Assembly: GCF_015245355.1 (NCBI RefSeq)
Contig: NZ_CP063311.1
Location: 1,697,217-1,761,216, forward strand
DNA length: 64,000 nucleotides
Direction of reading: 5' to 3'
DNA from: Anabaenopsis elenkinii CCIBt3563
GTDB lineage: Bacteria; Cyanobacteriota; Cyanobacteriia; Cyanobacteriales; Nostocaceae
The first letter of the stretch is position 1, and the number at the start of each line of letters is the position of its first letter. The notes under the pieces are model-generated. The model made no database searches. It worked only from the letters and a program-made list of their open reading frames with translations, and had not been told where the DNA came from. The translations under genes were made by a program, and so were the position numbers. This document shows, piece after piece, positions 9,340 through 18,685 of the stretch.

Positions 9340-10509
9340 ATGGATAATTCAACTAAGCTACCACAAAAGTTAATGCTCCTGGGTTCAGGAGAACTGGGAA
9401 AAGAATTTGTAATTGCAGCCCAAAGATTAGGTAATTATGTAATTGCTGTTGACCGTTATCTTAATGCCCCAGCTATGCAGGTAGCTGACTGCTATGAGGT
9501 CATTTCTATGCTGAGTGCTGATGAATTAGAAACTGTTGTACAGAAGCATAAACCTGATTTTATTGTACCAGAAATTGAGGCAATTAGAACAGAGAAATTA
9601 GTCGAGTTTGAAAAACGCGGGATTACAGTTATACCCACAGCAGCAGCAACTAACTATACCATGAATCGAGATAGGATTAGGGAACTAGCACATCAAGAAT
9701 TAGGGATTAGAACTGCTAAATATGGCTACGGTTCTACCTTAGAAGAATTAATTGATGTTTCTGCTCAAATTGGCTTTCCTAATGTGGTCAAACCTGTAAT
9801 GTCCTCTTCTGGTAAAGGTCAATCTGTTGTTAATAATCAGGAGGAAGTTGCAGCAGCTTGGAATTATGCGATCGCCAATTCTAGGGGTGATAGTCAAAAG
9901 GTAATTGTAGAGGAATTTATCAACTTTGAAATAGAGATCACCCTACTTACTATTAAACAGTGGAATGCACCCACAATTTTTTGTGCTCCCATTGGTCATC
10001 GTCAAGAAAGAGGGGATTATCAAGAATCTTGGCAACCTGCTGGTATTCCTGAAGACCAAATATTAGCTGCTCAAGCAATAGCCAAGAAAATTACCGACGC
10101 TTTAGGGGGAGCAGGAATATTTGGTGTAGAGTTCTTCATCACCAAAGATGAGGTGATTTTTTCGGAACTTTCTCCCCGTCCCCATGACACAGGAATGGTA
10201 ACTTTAATCTCCCAAAATTTGAACGAATTTGAATTACATTTACGAGCTATTTTAGGCTTACCAATTCCCCATATAGAACAGTTAGGATCTGCGGCTAGTG
10301 CGGTGATTTTAGCTGATAAACACTCAGATAAAGTCGCCTTTACCGGTGTAGCTGAGGCTTTGTCAGTACCCAATGTAGATATTAAACTATTTGGCAAACC
10401 TAAAGCCCATCCTTATCGACGTATGGGGGTAGCTTTGGCTCAGGGTAATAATATTATAGAGGCGCGGGAGAAGGCTAAAAAAGCAGCTAGTCAGGTGAAA
10501 ATTATTTAA
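9340..10509 (+). CDS. purT: Formate-dependent phosphoribosylglycinamide formyltransferase
   Basis: A 389-residue ATP-grasp enzyme that formylates GAR using formate and ATP in purine synthesis, the folate-independent alternative to PurN. The N-terminal Rossmann-like region begins KLMLLGSGELGKEFVIAAQRLG. The ATP-grasp core contains VKPVMSSSGKGQSVV and the acidic metal site FFITKDEVIFSELSPRPHDTG. The C-terminal domain ends in the usual PYRRMGVALAQG segment. Length matches the family. It is divergent from the PLP enzyme gene. Confidence 0.96.
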   Translation: MDNSTKLPQKLMLLGSGELGKEFVIAAQRLGNYVIAVDRYLNAPAMQVADCYEVISMLSADELETVVQKHKPDFIVPEIEAIRTEKLVEFEKRGITVIPTAAATNYTMNRDRIRELAHQELGIRTAKYGYGSTLEELIDVSAQIGFPNVVKPVMSSSGKGQSVVNNQEEVAAAWNYAIANSRGDSQKVIVEEFINFEIEITLLTIKQWNAPTIFCAPIGHRQERGDYQESWQPAGIPEDQILAAQAIAKKITDALGGAGIFGVEFFITKDEVIFSELSPRPHDTGMVTLISQNLNEFELHLRAILGLPIPHIEQLGSAASAVILADKHSDKVAFTGVAEALSVPNVDIKLFGKPKAHPYRRMGVALAQGNNIIEAREKAKKAASQVKII

Positions 10510-10582
10510 TTTGGTGAGTGAATACTCACCAAGAAGATGTCCGCCAAAAATTGAATGGTGTCAAATACCAAGTATATATCCC

Positions 10583-11293
10583 ATGCCTACACCCCGGCTA
10601 ATCATCTTTTTAACTACCATTATTACCTGTGGTCTTATGTCCTGCGCGTCGCCAAAAACCGACACTACTAATAGTGTAAGTTCTCCAGAGTTGGAACTGA
10701 ATAACTCATCTGAAACCATCCTGAATGAAGTTATTAACCGTCAGAAAAGTTTACAGGTTTGCAATTTTGAGTTTAACTCAGAGACTGCGCGGGAATTTTC
10801 ACAAGTCTATATTGGGGAAAATCATCAGCACTTAGTACAGCTACTTTGTTATATGGCTGCTTATCAAGGTGCGTTTGCTTTCCTGAAAGTAGATACATCC
10901 GGGACAGAGATCAAAATTCAACCCCTGGGGTTAGAAATAGCTGGATTTCCCACCTATGACCCTAAAACTAAGATCCTTACCAATAGTTATAAGTACATTG
11001 GTGCTGGTACTTGTACTCAAGAAACTGAATATTATTGGAATGGGGAAGAACTCAGATTAATTAGTTCTCAGAACATAGACCAAATTCCTAACGGTTGTCA
11101 GGACTTGGGAGTATTGACCCCTTCAGAAAGTCAGGTAATTACTAACAAGAATGTTGGGGTTGCTCAATTGGGTATGACCTTAGGGGATCTCAAGGAGATT
11201 TTAGGTGAGGGTGCAACATTTGAACCAGTTTCCCTGGGGGTTGATCAAGGGGAAGGAATTAAAGTCAGTCAAGATGTTGACACTTACCATTAG
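10583..11293 (+). CDS. Lipoprotein, C-terminally truncated (DUF1176-like)
   Basis: The frame opens at 10511, but ATG at 10583 gives a good lipoprotein signal: MPTPRL, a hydrophobic stretch, then a lipobox-like GLMSC. The mature part has a conserved-looking core (CYMAAYQGAFAFLKVD; TKILTNSYKYIGAGTC) that I recall from cyanobacterial DUF1176-type proteins. The end, AQLGMTLGDLKEILGEG...GIKVSQDVDTYH, looks like the beginning of the C-terminal domain of such proteins, which normally runs on for about 100 more residues. Here it stops inside the 3' end of crtISO (29-bp overlap, convergent). I infer a C-terminal truncation, possibly by a deletion at this junction. The family assignment is from memory and is moderate. 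Confidence 0.7.
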   Translation: MPTPRLIIFLTTIITCGLMSCASPKTDTTNSVSSPELELNNSSETILNEVINRQKSLQVCNFEFNSETAREFSQVYIGENHQHLVQLLCYMAAYQGAFAFLKVDTSGTEIKIQPLGLEIAGFPTYDPKTKILTNSYKYIGAGTCTQETEYYWNGEELRLISSQNIDQIPNGCQDLGVLTPSESQVITNKNVGVAQLGMTLGDLKEILGEGATFEPVSLGVDQGEGIKVSQDVDTYH

Positions 11294-12800
11294 ATAAACC
11301 TAAGTCTACAGTTATGCGATGAGCGCAAGCAAAACCAGAAAAGGCGACGGCGTTTAACCCCTGACCGGGAAAGGTGCTGTCACCGACACAATAAAGTCCG
11401 GGAATGGCTGTACGATTAAATGGCATTTTTAATAGTCCCGGTAATTTCCGCCGGGGAATTGGCCCATAAGTTCCGTCCTCACGCCCTAAAAAGCGTTGAT
11501 GGGTGCGGGGTGTACCTACTTCTAGATAATCTAAGCCAGCATCTAAACCAGGGAAAATTTTTTCTAGTCGGTCGATAATTTGCCAAGCTGCTGCTTCTTT
11601 TTTGGCCTCATACTCACTTGCAGACATTTCTCGCCAATCATCAATCAATTGGGGTGTGAAGGCATGAATAATATGATAGCCCTCTGGTGCCAATTCTGGA
11701 TCTAGTAATGTGGGGATGGAAACGAAAAGTGTCCCTGCTGGTGCTGTCATGTTCTCCCAGTCTTCCAGAATTATATGATGGCACTCTGTGCTACGAGGCA
11801 ATACTGCTGCGGCTACTCCTATATGTAAACTCAAAAAGCTGGGGGATTTTTTATAGGTTTGTTGCCATTTTTTTTCATTAGCTGGGATTTTCCCTACAGG
11901 TAGTAATTTAGTAAAAGTATCCCAGCGTGTGGCATTAGAAACTATCCGTTTAGCATGATAAACTTGACCACCAGCCAATTGTACGCCGACGGCTTTTCCT
12001 TTTTCTATGAGAATTTTTGTAACTCTGGCTTGGTACTTAATCTGACCTCCAGCTTTTTCTAAACCTTCTACTAATTTTTGGGCAATTTGTCCTACCCCTC
12101 CTTGGGGATAGTTAACCCCACCATAGTGTCTATCAGCAAAGACCATCCCGGCATTAATCATCGGGGTCATGTCAGCTTTGACTACAGACCAGCAATAACA
12201 CTCTATGTCAATAAATTTCAATAATTGGATATCTTTAATATAGCGTCGTGCCACATCTCCTACATTTTGAGGGAGATATTTAACTAAACCAAGACACGCC
12301 AAAGGATGCTGCAAAAATGTCCGCAGCAAATATCGAGGTTCTTCTAATGACAGTAAATCTATGCTGTTGAGACAGTTAAATACTTTCCAGCACTCGTCAT
12401 AAAAGCGACGAATACCTATTTCTTCATGGGGAAAGTAAGCAATAAGATGTTGCAAAAATTTATTATAAGCCCGCTCGACTTTAATATTTAATTTGTTGGG
12501 TAAGTGATAGTGAATCTGTACAGGATCAGTTATTGTTTCTTGCGTGACGTTCACAGCGTCTAAAGCGCGGGTGAGTAAGTTGGTAGTACCTTTTTCGCCA
12601 AATCCGAAAATCATTGAAGCTCCAACGTCAAATCGATAACCCTGGCGCTCAAAGTAACCCGAACTACCCCCTGGAATTAAATAACTTTCGAGTACCAGCA
12701 CTTGAGCGCCTTTGGCTGCTAACTGCGTTGCGGTTACTAAACCACCAATTCCAGAGCCAATGATGATCACATCCAATATAGGATTTAGGGATGGAGACAT
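11265..12800 (-). CDS. crtH: Carotenoid isomerase CrtISO (CrtH)
   Basis: A 511-residue FAD-dependent member of the phytoene-desaturase superfamily. The N-terminal dinucleotide fold is DVIIIGSGIGGLVTATQLAAKG. It is followed by the CrtISO-type GGSSGYFERQGYRFDVGASM and ends with the flavin-binding GLYCVGDSTFPGQGLNAVAFSG. It converts poly-cis-lycopene to all-trans-lycopene in carotenoid synthesis at thylakoid or cytoplasmic membranes. Length and motifs are typical. The 3' end overlaps the truncated lipoprotein gene by 29 bp on the opposite strand, and the last residues (NGKCQHLD) may be affected by that rearrangement. Confidence 0.93.
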   Translation of the reverse strand: MSPSLNPILDVIIIGSGIGGLVTATQLAAKGAQVLVLESYLIPGGSSGYFERQGYRFDVGASMIFGFGEKGTTNLLTRALDAVNVTQETITDPVQIHYHLPNKLNIKVERAYNKFLQHLIAYFPHEEIGIRRFYDECWKVFNCLNSIDLLSLEEPRYLLRTFLQHPLACLGLVKYLPQNVGDVARRYIKDIQLLKFIDIECYCWSVVKADMTPMINAGMVFADRHYGGVNYPQGGVGQIAQKLVEGLEKAGGQIKYQARVTKILIEKGKAVGVQLAGGQVYHAKRIVSNATRWDTFTKLLPVGKIPANEKKWQQTYKKSPSFLSLHIGVAAAVLPRSTECHHIILEDWENMTAPAGTLFVSIPTLLDPELAPEGYHIIHAFTPQLIDDWREMSASEYEAKKEAAAWQIIDRLEKIFPGLDAGLDYLEVGTPRTHQRFLGREDGTYGPIPRRKLPGLLKMPFNRTAIPGLYCVGDSTFPGQGLNAVAFSGFACAHRITVDLGLSNGKCQHLD

Positions 12801-13095
12801 AGGGGCAGATATTCAATAAAATTAACTAATTATTTAGTATTTTATATCACTTTTGATTGTTCTGGTATGGAAATAAAAAGAGGGAGAAGCCTGCTACCGC
12901 TGGCTAATCCCGTCTGCCGATCCTTAAAGAGAGGAGAACACTAATTAGTAATATAACTTTGATTGAGAATATATGTCAAGTATTATTGAAAGTTATTTTC
13001 AATAACTTTAGGAGTGTTGATTTTAGCTGTCAGTGGGATACTCAAAGGAGTATGATGGTGTTTCAGATCAAGAATAAAATTGCCTTATTCCGGCT
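12801..13095. other. Intergenic region between crtH and upp
   Basis: Divergent promoter space. A GC-richer patch near 12875-12945 stands out from its AT-rich surroundings, but I find no convincing tRNA, terminator or ORF in it. Confidence 0.4.
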
Positions 13096-13746
13096 ATGAC
13101 GGTACAACTGCGCGTTTATGTTCCCCCCCATCCTCTGATTAAGCATTGGTTGGCGGTTGCTCGAGATGCTTCTACCCCTTCGGTGTTGTTTCGTAGTGCT
13201 ATAACTGAGTTGGGAAGATGGCTAACTTATGAAGCGGCCAGAGAGTGGTTACCGACTGTGGAAACCATGGTGCAGAGTCCTTTAGATTCGTCTCCAGCTA
13301 CTTTGATTAACCCACAAGTACCCGTAGCGGTTGTACCGATTCTCCGAGCGGGTCTAGGATTACTTGAAGGTGCTCAATCTCTGCTGCCTTTGGCTTCGGT
13401 TTATCATTTAGGTTTGGTTCGTAATGAGGAAACTCTCGAACCAGTCTGTTATTTGAATAAGTTACCTGAAAAATTTCACCCGGAAACTAGGGTATTAATC
13501 ACAGATCCGATGTTAGCCACCGGTGGTTCAATTATGTTCGCTATGTCCGAATTAGTACAACGTGGGGTTGATCCAAGTTTGACTAGAATCGTTTCTGTAG
13601 TAGCAGCACCGCCAGCTTTACAAAAACTGAGTGCTGAATATCCTGGTTTAAATATTTATACTGCCACCATTGATGAGATAGTCAATGACAAGGGGTATAT
13701 TGTACCGGGGTTAGGGGATGCAGGCGATCGCATCTTTGGCACATAA
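13096..13746 (+). CDS. upp: Uracil phosphoribosyltransferase
   Basis: A 216-residue type I phosphoribosyltransferase that salvages uracil to UMP using PRPP. The PRPP-binding loop is VLITDPMLATGGSI (about residues 134-147). The uracil-binding C-terminal segment includes YIVPGLGDAGDRIFGT, which is characteristic of UPRTase. The internal VVPILRAGLGLLEG motif also matches. Length is normal. It is followed 40 bp later on the same strand by a small membrane protein gene and then yggT. Confidence 0.96.
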   Translation: MTVQLRVYVPPHPLIKHWLAVARDASTPSVLFRSAITELGRWLTYEAAREWLPTVETMVQSPLDSSPATLINPQVPVAVVPILRAGLGLLEGAQSLLPLASVYHLGLVRNEETLEPVCYLNKLPEKFHPETRVLITDPMLATGGSIMFAMSELVQRGVDPSLTRIVSVVAAPPALQKLSAEYPGLNIYTATIDEIVNDKGYIVPGLGDAGDRIFGT

Positions 13747-13786
13747 GCTAGTATGCAGCTAGGGAAGTTCTTGAAGGCGGTAATAT

Positions 13787-14137
13787 ATGAGTCAACGTGA
13801 TGGTTTTGGCAGTGGTTTTGTAGTAGGGACAATTTTTGGTAGTATAGTTGGTGGTATAGTTGGGGCTGTGATTGTTTCTCGACAAAGTGAGGAATTGACA
13901 GCAGAATCAGCGGAACTGACTAATGGCCAACTCAAAACTAAAAAAGTATCGCCAAAACAACGCCAAATGTTCGTCTCAGATGATGAAGCTATGGAAATGG
14001 AAACAGCCAGGCGATCGCTAGAAGATAAAATTGCCCAGCTAAATGCCACAATTGACGAGGTGAGACAGCAGTTAGGAAATGTCAATGGCGGTTCAAGCCA
14101 GTTAGTCAATGACCGCTCCCTCACCCCAGATTCTTAA
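13787..14137 (+). CDS. Small membrane-anchored coiled-coil protein
   Basis: 116 residues. A Gly-rich hydrophobic segment (GSGFVVGTIFGSIVGGIVGAVIV, residues about 7-29) could be a single membrane helix. A hydrophilic tail has a predicted coiled coil (RRSLEDKIAQLNATIDEVRQ). I do not recognise a named function. Proteins of this architecture (Gly-zipper helix plus coiled coil) are common in cyanobacteria. It lies between upp and yggT on the same strand, so the three may be co-transcribed. Confidence 0.8.
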   Translation: MSQRDGFGSGFVVGTIFGSIVGGIVGAVIVSRQSEELTAESAELTNGQLKTKKVSPKQRQMFVSDDEAMEMETARRSLEDKIAQLNATIDEVRQQLGNVNGGSSQLVNDRSLTPDS

Positions 14138-14255
14138 AGTGATTGATATTTGGCTATAGTAGTTAATGCGGCTAACCGCACAGTTCATGACATGGACTCA
14201 AGTAAAATCAATAATAAGACCGTTTTTCGACACTTAGCAGGAAAATAACTGATCC

Positions 14256-14534
14256 ATGAATTTACTTTTTACTACCTTGGCAACCTTTGTCAGCTTCTAT
14301 AGCTACTTGCTAATTATCCGAGTGCTGTTAACTTGGTTTCCCACAATCAACTGGTACAATCAGCCCTTTGCGGCTTTAGCACAGATCAGCGATCCTTACT
14401 TGAATCTTTTCCGCTCAATTATTCCTCCATTGGGCGGTATGGATTTCTCCCCTATCTTAGCTTTCTTAGCACTGAGTTTTATTGGTGGCTTACTAAAAAG
14501 CCTAACCGCCCTTTCATTTGCACAGGCTTTTTAG
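14256..14534 (+). CDS. YggT family membrane protein
   Basis: 92 residues with two hydrophobic segments and the YggT signature: LLTWFPTINWYNQPFAAL followed by SDPYLNLFRSIIPPLGGMDFSPI. The family (also Ycf19 in plastids) sits in the cytoplasmic or thylakoid membrane and has been linked to cell or plastid division and photosystem biogenesis. The exact role here is unproven. The gene follows the coiled-coil protein gene by 118 bp and ends before a hairpin that separates it from a convergent gene. Confidence 0.9.
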   Translation: MNLLFTTLATFVSFYSYLLIIRVLLTWFPTINWYNQPFAALAQISDPYLNLFRSIIPPLGGMDFSPILAFLALSFIGGLLKSLTALSFAQAF

Positions 14535-14561
14535 TAAAAATACCAACTAAATACAAACTGT

Positions 14562-14593
14562 TGTAGAGACGTTCCTTTCAAATCGTCTCTACA
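14562..14593. terminator. Intergenic hairpin (possible bidirectional terminator or dispersed repeat)
   Basis: TGTAGAGACG and CGTCTCTACA form a perfect 10-bp stem around a 12-base loop. It lies between the convergent ends of yggT and the next gene. The T-tract is weak, so it may be a dispersed palindromic repeat rather than a strong terminator. Confidence 0.5.
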
Positions 14594-14628
14594 TTGCTTT
14601 GTGGGCGATTCTTATTAAGAATTAACAA

Positions 14629-15075
14629 TTATCGCCGAACTTGTCCGCTAAATCCAGAGGCTTTAAACTGTTTGAGCTGCAAGGGTTCGGGTTGATTCGC
14701 AGGTACAGAAATCCTGATTTCAAAATCACTAATACCCGGCGGAATTTCGGGAATAGAACCCAGACGGGAGCGATTTTGCATCACTGGGTTATTGTTGGCA
14801 TCATAGATGCGTCCAAAGATATCTGCATCATATACTGTTTTATAAGTGGGGTTTTCTGCCTTACCAGTGACAATAAAGCAATTAGCTGCTGCACTACCAC
14901 CACTGATGACAGCTCCTGCTGCTAATTCTGCTGGACAGTCTTGATAAGATACATCAAATACTTTCACCTGTGTTAGGGCTATAGCTGGAGGTGTAAATAC
15001 CCACAATTGCAATAGAGTCAGGAAAGATATAAAAATGACATTAATTCGTGTTCTCATATTTAAGTTTGGTGTCAT
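14629..15075 (-). CDS. Secreted protein of unknown function
   Basis: Up to 148 residues. An N-terminal basic stretch (MRTRIN) and hydrophobic core followed by AIALTQ looks like a Sec signal peptide with cleavage after Ala. The start could be ATG at 15075 or ATG at 15057 (MRTRINVIF), the latter giving a more usual signal peptide. The mature part of about 110 residues has a beta-rich composition (VKVFDVSYQDCPAELAAG; DFEIRISVPANQPEPLQLKQFKA), suggesting an Ig-like or FxLYD-like periplasmic domain. No named family recognised. Confidence 0.75.
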   Translation of the reverse strand: MTPNLNMRTRINVIFISFLTLLQLWVFTPPAIALTQVKVFDVSYQDCPAELAAGAVISGGSAAANCFIVTGKAENPTYKTVYDADIFGRIYDANNNPVMQNRSRLGSIPEIPPGISDFEIRISVPANQPEPLQLKQFKASGFSGQVRR

Positions 15076-15196
15076 CGAACTTAACTAAAAGTTGTACCGC
15101 AGCCAGCATTTTTGTCTAGATTAACTTAGCGGAATTTAATGAGTTGGAGACAGAAAAGGTAATAATTGGGTAAATACCCTCAGTTGCTATCAACTT

Positions 15197-15808
15197 ATGA
15201 CTCCAGATGAGATTGAAACAGCTTTGCAAGCAGCTTTTAACAGTTGTGATGCTGCTGGTTGTCCTCTCACTGATATGCAGAAGCAGATATTACTGCGAGT
15301 GGTGGAGGAAATTCCGGGAGACCCTAACTTGAAGATATCAGATATGGGTAACCCCTTAGATGAACTTTCTACAGAAGAATTGACAGCTTTTTTACGTTTT
15401 GTTAAGACCCAAGAACAAGAAAACTGTAGTTGGAAGGTGCAATTACTCAATGATTGGCTCAATGATCATAATTCGGGAAATGTCCAATTCATTCGCCAAC
15501 GGTACGGTTTAGGTTGGTTGAATCGTGTCCAATCATATCATTTTAATAAGTATTCTGAGGTTGGGAATACACTTAAGTTGAGAGTAGGCGATCGCATTGA
15601 AATTACCAATGGGTTATGGGAATGGGTACAAGACGATGGTCCGTGTCAGCGTGAATGGTTTTCCTGTATCGTCATCCAAATTGATGAAATAGATGACCCT
15701 GAGGGTTCATCTATTAGTTGTTTAGTTCGCCTTTACAATGGCGCTGAGTACCAAATTCAAGGTATATACACATGGAATCGCTATAATTGGCGCTGGCCAG
15801 AAAAATAA
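15197..15808 (+). CDS. Conserved hypothetical protein, 203 aa
   Basis: A soluble acidic protein with no signal or membrane segment. The N-terminal half is helical (TPDEIETALQAAFNSCD...MQKQILLRVVEE). The C-terminal half looks like a small beta-barrel, with LKLRVGDRIEITNGLWEWVQDDG and a Trp/Tyr-rich end (YTWNRYNWRWPEK). I do not recognise it by name. It is convergent with aroE, with 7 bp between stop codons. Confidence 0.75.
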   Translation: MTPDEIETALQAAFNSCDAAGCPLTDMQKQILLRVVEEIPGDPNLKISDMGNPLDELSTEELTAFLRFVKTQEQENCSWKVQLLNDWLNDHNSGNVQFIRQRYGLGWLNRVQSYHFNKYSEVGNTLKLRVGDRIEITNGLWEWVQDDGPCQREWFSCIVIQIDEIDDPEGSSISCLVRLYNGAEYQIQGIYTWNRYNWRWPEK

Positions 15809-15815
15809 CTGTATG

Positions 15816-16694
15816 TTATCTTATCAGATAATTTTGCACTGCTTGGCGCATCACATCCACAGGTACAGTATCCCGGTTTAACCAGATTTTTAATGCTGCT
15901 ACACCTTGTTGGAGGAGCATTTCTAAACCATCAATGACAATTGCGCCCTGTTTTTGCGCTTGTTGTAGAAATTGTGTAGGCTGAGGAATGTATATCAAAT
16001 CATAAGCGATCGCACCCGGAGATAAATTTTGCAGATCTTCTTGACTTACAGGTGACTGATTCACATGGGGATACATACCCACAGGAGTAGTATTCACTAG
16101 CAAGTTAGCTTGAGGAATTAGCTTTCCTAGGTCTTCCCAGAGATGAGTTTGCAATTTTGCTGCTAGGGGTGAATTTCCCCAACTCTTGCGGAATTCAGCT
16201 AATTTTTGCATATTCCGCCCCACCACATGAATTTGCGCCAACCCTAGCTGGTGACAACCAGCTACAACCGCCCTAGCTGCTCCACCATAGCCTAAAATTA
16301 GCGCTGTTTTCTGGCTCCAGTCTTGCTGATAGGTTGTCTGTAGGGGAGCAATAAAACCTTCTATATCCGTGTTTGTACCTAGCCATCCCTGATTTTGGCG
16401 GCTAACGGTATTGACTGCGCCTATAACCTTGGCAATGGGGGAAATTTCTGATAATAAAGGCATAATTGCCTGTTTGTGAGGGATGGTAACGCTAAAACCC
16501 ACAACCTCCATAGCAGCCAAACCGGCTATGGCTACCTCTAAATTTTCCGGTTTAATTGGCAAAGGCAGATAAATATAATCTAGTCCTAATTCAGCGATCG
16601 CCGCATTATGCATCACTGGTGATAAGGAATGTTCTACTGGATACCCAATCACCGCTAGAAGTTGAGTTTTACCTGTAATTAAGACTTTATTCAT
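15816..16694 (-). CDS. aroE: Shikimate dehydrogenase
   Basis: A 292-residue NADPH-dependent enzyme that reduces 3-dehydroshikimate to shikimate. The substrate-binding region is GYPVEHSLSPVMHNAAI, with the catalytic Lys in VTIPHKQAIM and Asp in GTNTDIEGF. The Rossmann Gly-rich loop is LILGYGGAARAV, and NTTPVGMYP is a further family signature. Start ATG at 16694. It acts in the same pathway as aroB at 7226. Confidence 0.96.
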   Translation of the reverse strand: MNKVLITGKTQLLAVIGYPVEHSLSPVMHNAAIAELGLDYIYLPLPIKPENLEVAIAGLAAMEVVGFSVTIPHKQAIMPLLSEISPIAKVIGAVNTVSRQNQGWLGTNTDIEGFIAPLQTTYQQDWSQKTALILGYGGAARAVVAGCHQLGLAQIHVVGRNMQKLAEFRKSWGNSPLAAKLQTHLWEDLGKLIPQANLLVNTTPVGMYPHVNQSPVSQEDLQNLSPGAIAYDLIYIPQPTQFLQQAQKQGAIVIDGLEMLLQQGVAALKIWLNRDTVPVDVMRQAVQNYLIR

Positions 16695-16765
16695 TGGTCA
16701 TTAGTCACGAGACTGCTGGCGAATATAATTAGATTATTAAAAGCAACTTAATGTTTCTTTATATC

Positions 16766-17704
16766 ATGCAACTAACCACAGCTTCCTCCACAAATCCCAT
16801 TCCTGGTCAATATTGGCAGTGGCGGGGTCATAATATATACTACGTCCATAGGGGAGAAAAACACCCCCAACGTCCACCCTTGCTGTTAGTCCATGGTTTT
16901 GGCGCATCCACAGACCACTGGCGCAAGAATATCACAGGACTGTCTCTAGATTTTGAAGTATTTGCCATTGACCTCTTAGGCTTTGGGCGTTCAGCAAAAC
17001 CGAAACTCCAGTACAGCGGTGATTTGTGGCGTGACCAACTTGCTGATTTTATCAGTGAAGTTATTGGTCAGAACACCATATTAGCAGGTAACTCCCTGGG
17101 TGGGTATGCTTGTTTGTGCGTAGCAGCACAATGTCCTGATCTTGCGGCCGGTTTAGTCTTACTCAACAGTGCTGGACCGTTTAGCGAAAACCCATCTATT
17201 TCTGAACCTGAAGCATTACAATCACAAATTCAACCCCCCAAACAACCTTCTGGGTTACAAAAACTCTTAGGTAATTCTGTCAAGTGGATTTTTCAACAAC
17301 GTTTCGCCCAGTTGCTGTTATTTGAATATGTACGACAACGTTGGGTAATTCGCCGCACTCTAAAAAAAGTTTATCTTGACCACAGTGCAGTCACAGACCA
17401 ATTAGTAGCAGAAATTGCCCGACCTGCTTATGATCCTGGTGCTTTAGATGTATTTGTTTCCGTTTTTAGCAGTCCCCAAGGGGAGAAAGTTGATGTACTG
17501 TTAAAACAGTTAAATTGTTCCCTGTTATTATTGTGGGGAGAAGCTGACCCTTGGATGAATGCCAGAGAACGCTCCCAGCAGTTTCGTCAATACTATCCTG
17601 AACTCACAGAATATTTTCTCAATGCAGGTCATTGTCCCCATGACGAGGTACCAGAACAAGTCAATCAGCTTTTACGGGATTGGGTGGAATTGAAAAAAGA
17701 TTAG
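16766..17704 (+). CDS. Alpha/beta hydrolase
   Basis: About 312 residues from ATG 16766 (an earlier in-frame ATG at 16751 adds five residues). Alpha/beta-hydrolase fold: oxyanion-hole region LLVHGFGASTDHWRKN, nucleophile Ser in AGNSLGGYACL, an acid in LWGEADPWM and His in NAGHCPHDE. This subfamily is widespread in cyanobacteria and plastids and includes pheophytinase-like and other uncharacterised hydrolases. The substrate cannot be assigned. A strong hairpin terminator follows its stop codon. Confidence 0.88.
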   Translation: MQLTTASSTNPIPGQYWQWRGHNIYYVHRGEKHPQRPPLLLVHGFGASTDHWRKNITGLSLDFEVFAIDLLGFGRSAKPKLQYSGDLWRDQLADFISEVIGQNTILAGNSLGGYACLCVAAQCPDLAAGLVLLNSAGPFSENPSISEPEALQSQIQPPKQPSGLQKLLGNSVKWIFQQRFAQLLLFEYVRQRWVIRRTLKKVYLDHSAVTDQLVAEIARPAYDPGALDVFVSVFSSPQGEKVDVLLKQLNCSLLLLWGEADPWMNARERSQQFRQYYPELTEYFLNAGHCPHDEVPEQVNQLLRDWVELKKD

Positions 17705-17711
17705 ACAAACA

Positions 17712-17757
17712 AAAAAGCCGGTTAGAAATCTAATCTTTAGATTTCTAACCGCTTTTT
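17712..17757. terminator. Rho-independent terminator after the alpha/beta hydrolase gene
   Basis: GGTTAGAAATCT (17720-17731) pairs perfectly with AGATTTCTAACC (17739-17750) around a 7-base loop. A-rich AAAAAGC on the left matches GCTTTTT on the right, giving T-tracts in both directions. It lies 8 bp after the hydrolase stop codon. Confidence 0.9.
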
Positions 17758-18188
17758 CTGGGTTGACAGGTTTCCAATTCTTAAACTTGTTAATTATTTG
17801 CGAGGTCAAAATAAGGTTTACAGAGCATCTACAAACATCAGCAGTCTCACTGTTACCGCTTGAGTATTTGGCTATAACTTCAACACTAGGTTATTTGCCA
17901 CTTGCTTTTGATTTGCTGATATTTACTTGGGTTGATGACAGGGGACACACAGTCATTTACCCTGGGTTTGTTGTTTATCTTGCGTCCTAATATTTAACTT
18001 ATCATCAACTATATGATATTCCTACCTAAATTTACTAAACTTGATATTTCGTTGCTTTTGATAATAAATAATCATTTCCTCAACTAGAGCAACTAAGTCT
18101 CGCCACTGACATAAGGTTTACACAGAGATCCCGAATTGTAAATTTACACAGATAGCCAACTCACACCAATTTTGCCAAGTTGAAGTTA
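17758..18188. other. Intergenic region, no gene seen
   Basis: About 430 bp between the terminator and the thioredoxin stop codon. A short open frame at 17763-17990 has no recognisable features, no good ribosome-binding site and unusual composition, so I do not call it. No RNA gene is evident. Confidence 0.5.
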
Positions 18189-18521
18189 TTATTTCTGAAT
18201 GTGCTGCTCTAAAGTTTGAATTAAGGTAGGTTTTAGTACTGCGCCCACAACTATATCAACTTGTCTTCCCCCCTTAAATATCATCAGCGTCGGAATAGTA
18301 CGAATACCATAATGACTGGCGACGGTGGGATTTTGATCAGTGTTTAATTTCACCACTTTTATTTTTCCCGCGTATTCCCCAGCAATAGCATCTACAACCG
18401 GAGAGACCATCCGACAAGGACCACACCAAGGGGCCCAAAAGTCCACTAAGACTGGAATTTCACTTTCCAGCACTTCTTTTTTAAATGTGGCTTCAGTGAC
18501 ATTTATAATGGATGACATCAT
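18189..18521 (-). CDS. trxA: Thioredoxin
   Basis: 110 residues with the classical active site WAPWCGPC and the cis-Pro loop RTIPTLMIF. It is a cytoplasmic disulfide reductase that donates electrons to target enzymes. Length and motif are those of an m-type-like cyanobacterial thioredoxin. The first two codons are both ATG, so the start could be 18521 or 18518. A good ribosome-binding site (GGAGGT) lies just upstream. A single gene facing the hydrolase terminator. Confidence 0.95.
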   Translation of the reverse strand: MMSSIINVTEATFKKEVLESEIPVLVDFWAPWCGPCRMVSPVVDAIAGEYAGKIKVVKLNTDQNPTVASHYGIRTIPTLMIFKGGRQVDIVVGAVLKPTLIQTLEQHIQK

Positions 18522-18685
18522 TACCTCCTGATTTTTTCATTTATTCCCCTGGGTCGAATAAATGAAATATAGGGCATTTAAAAAGATGATGCAATTACGA
18601 AATTGTTATAAATAGCTCAAAAAAGCTCAACTATAAGTATTCTATCCATAGGCGATCGCTCAACCACAAAACTCAGGAAATCAAA

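Noticed and set aside
17763..17990. Open frame of 75 codons after the hydrolase terminator
   Set aside because: No ribosome-binding site, no recognisable features, and it starts just past a strong terminator.
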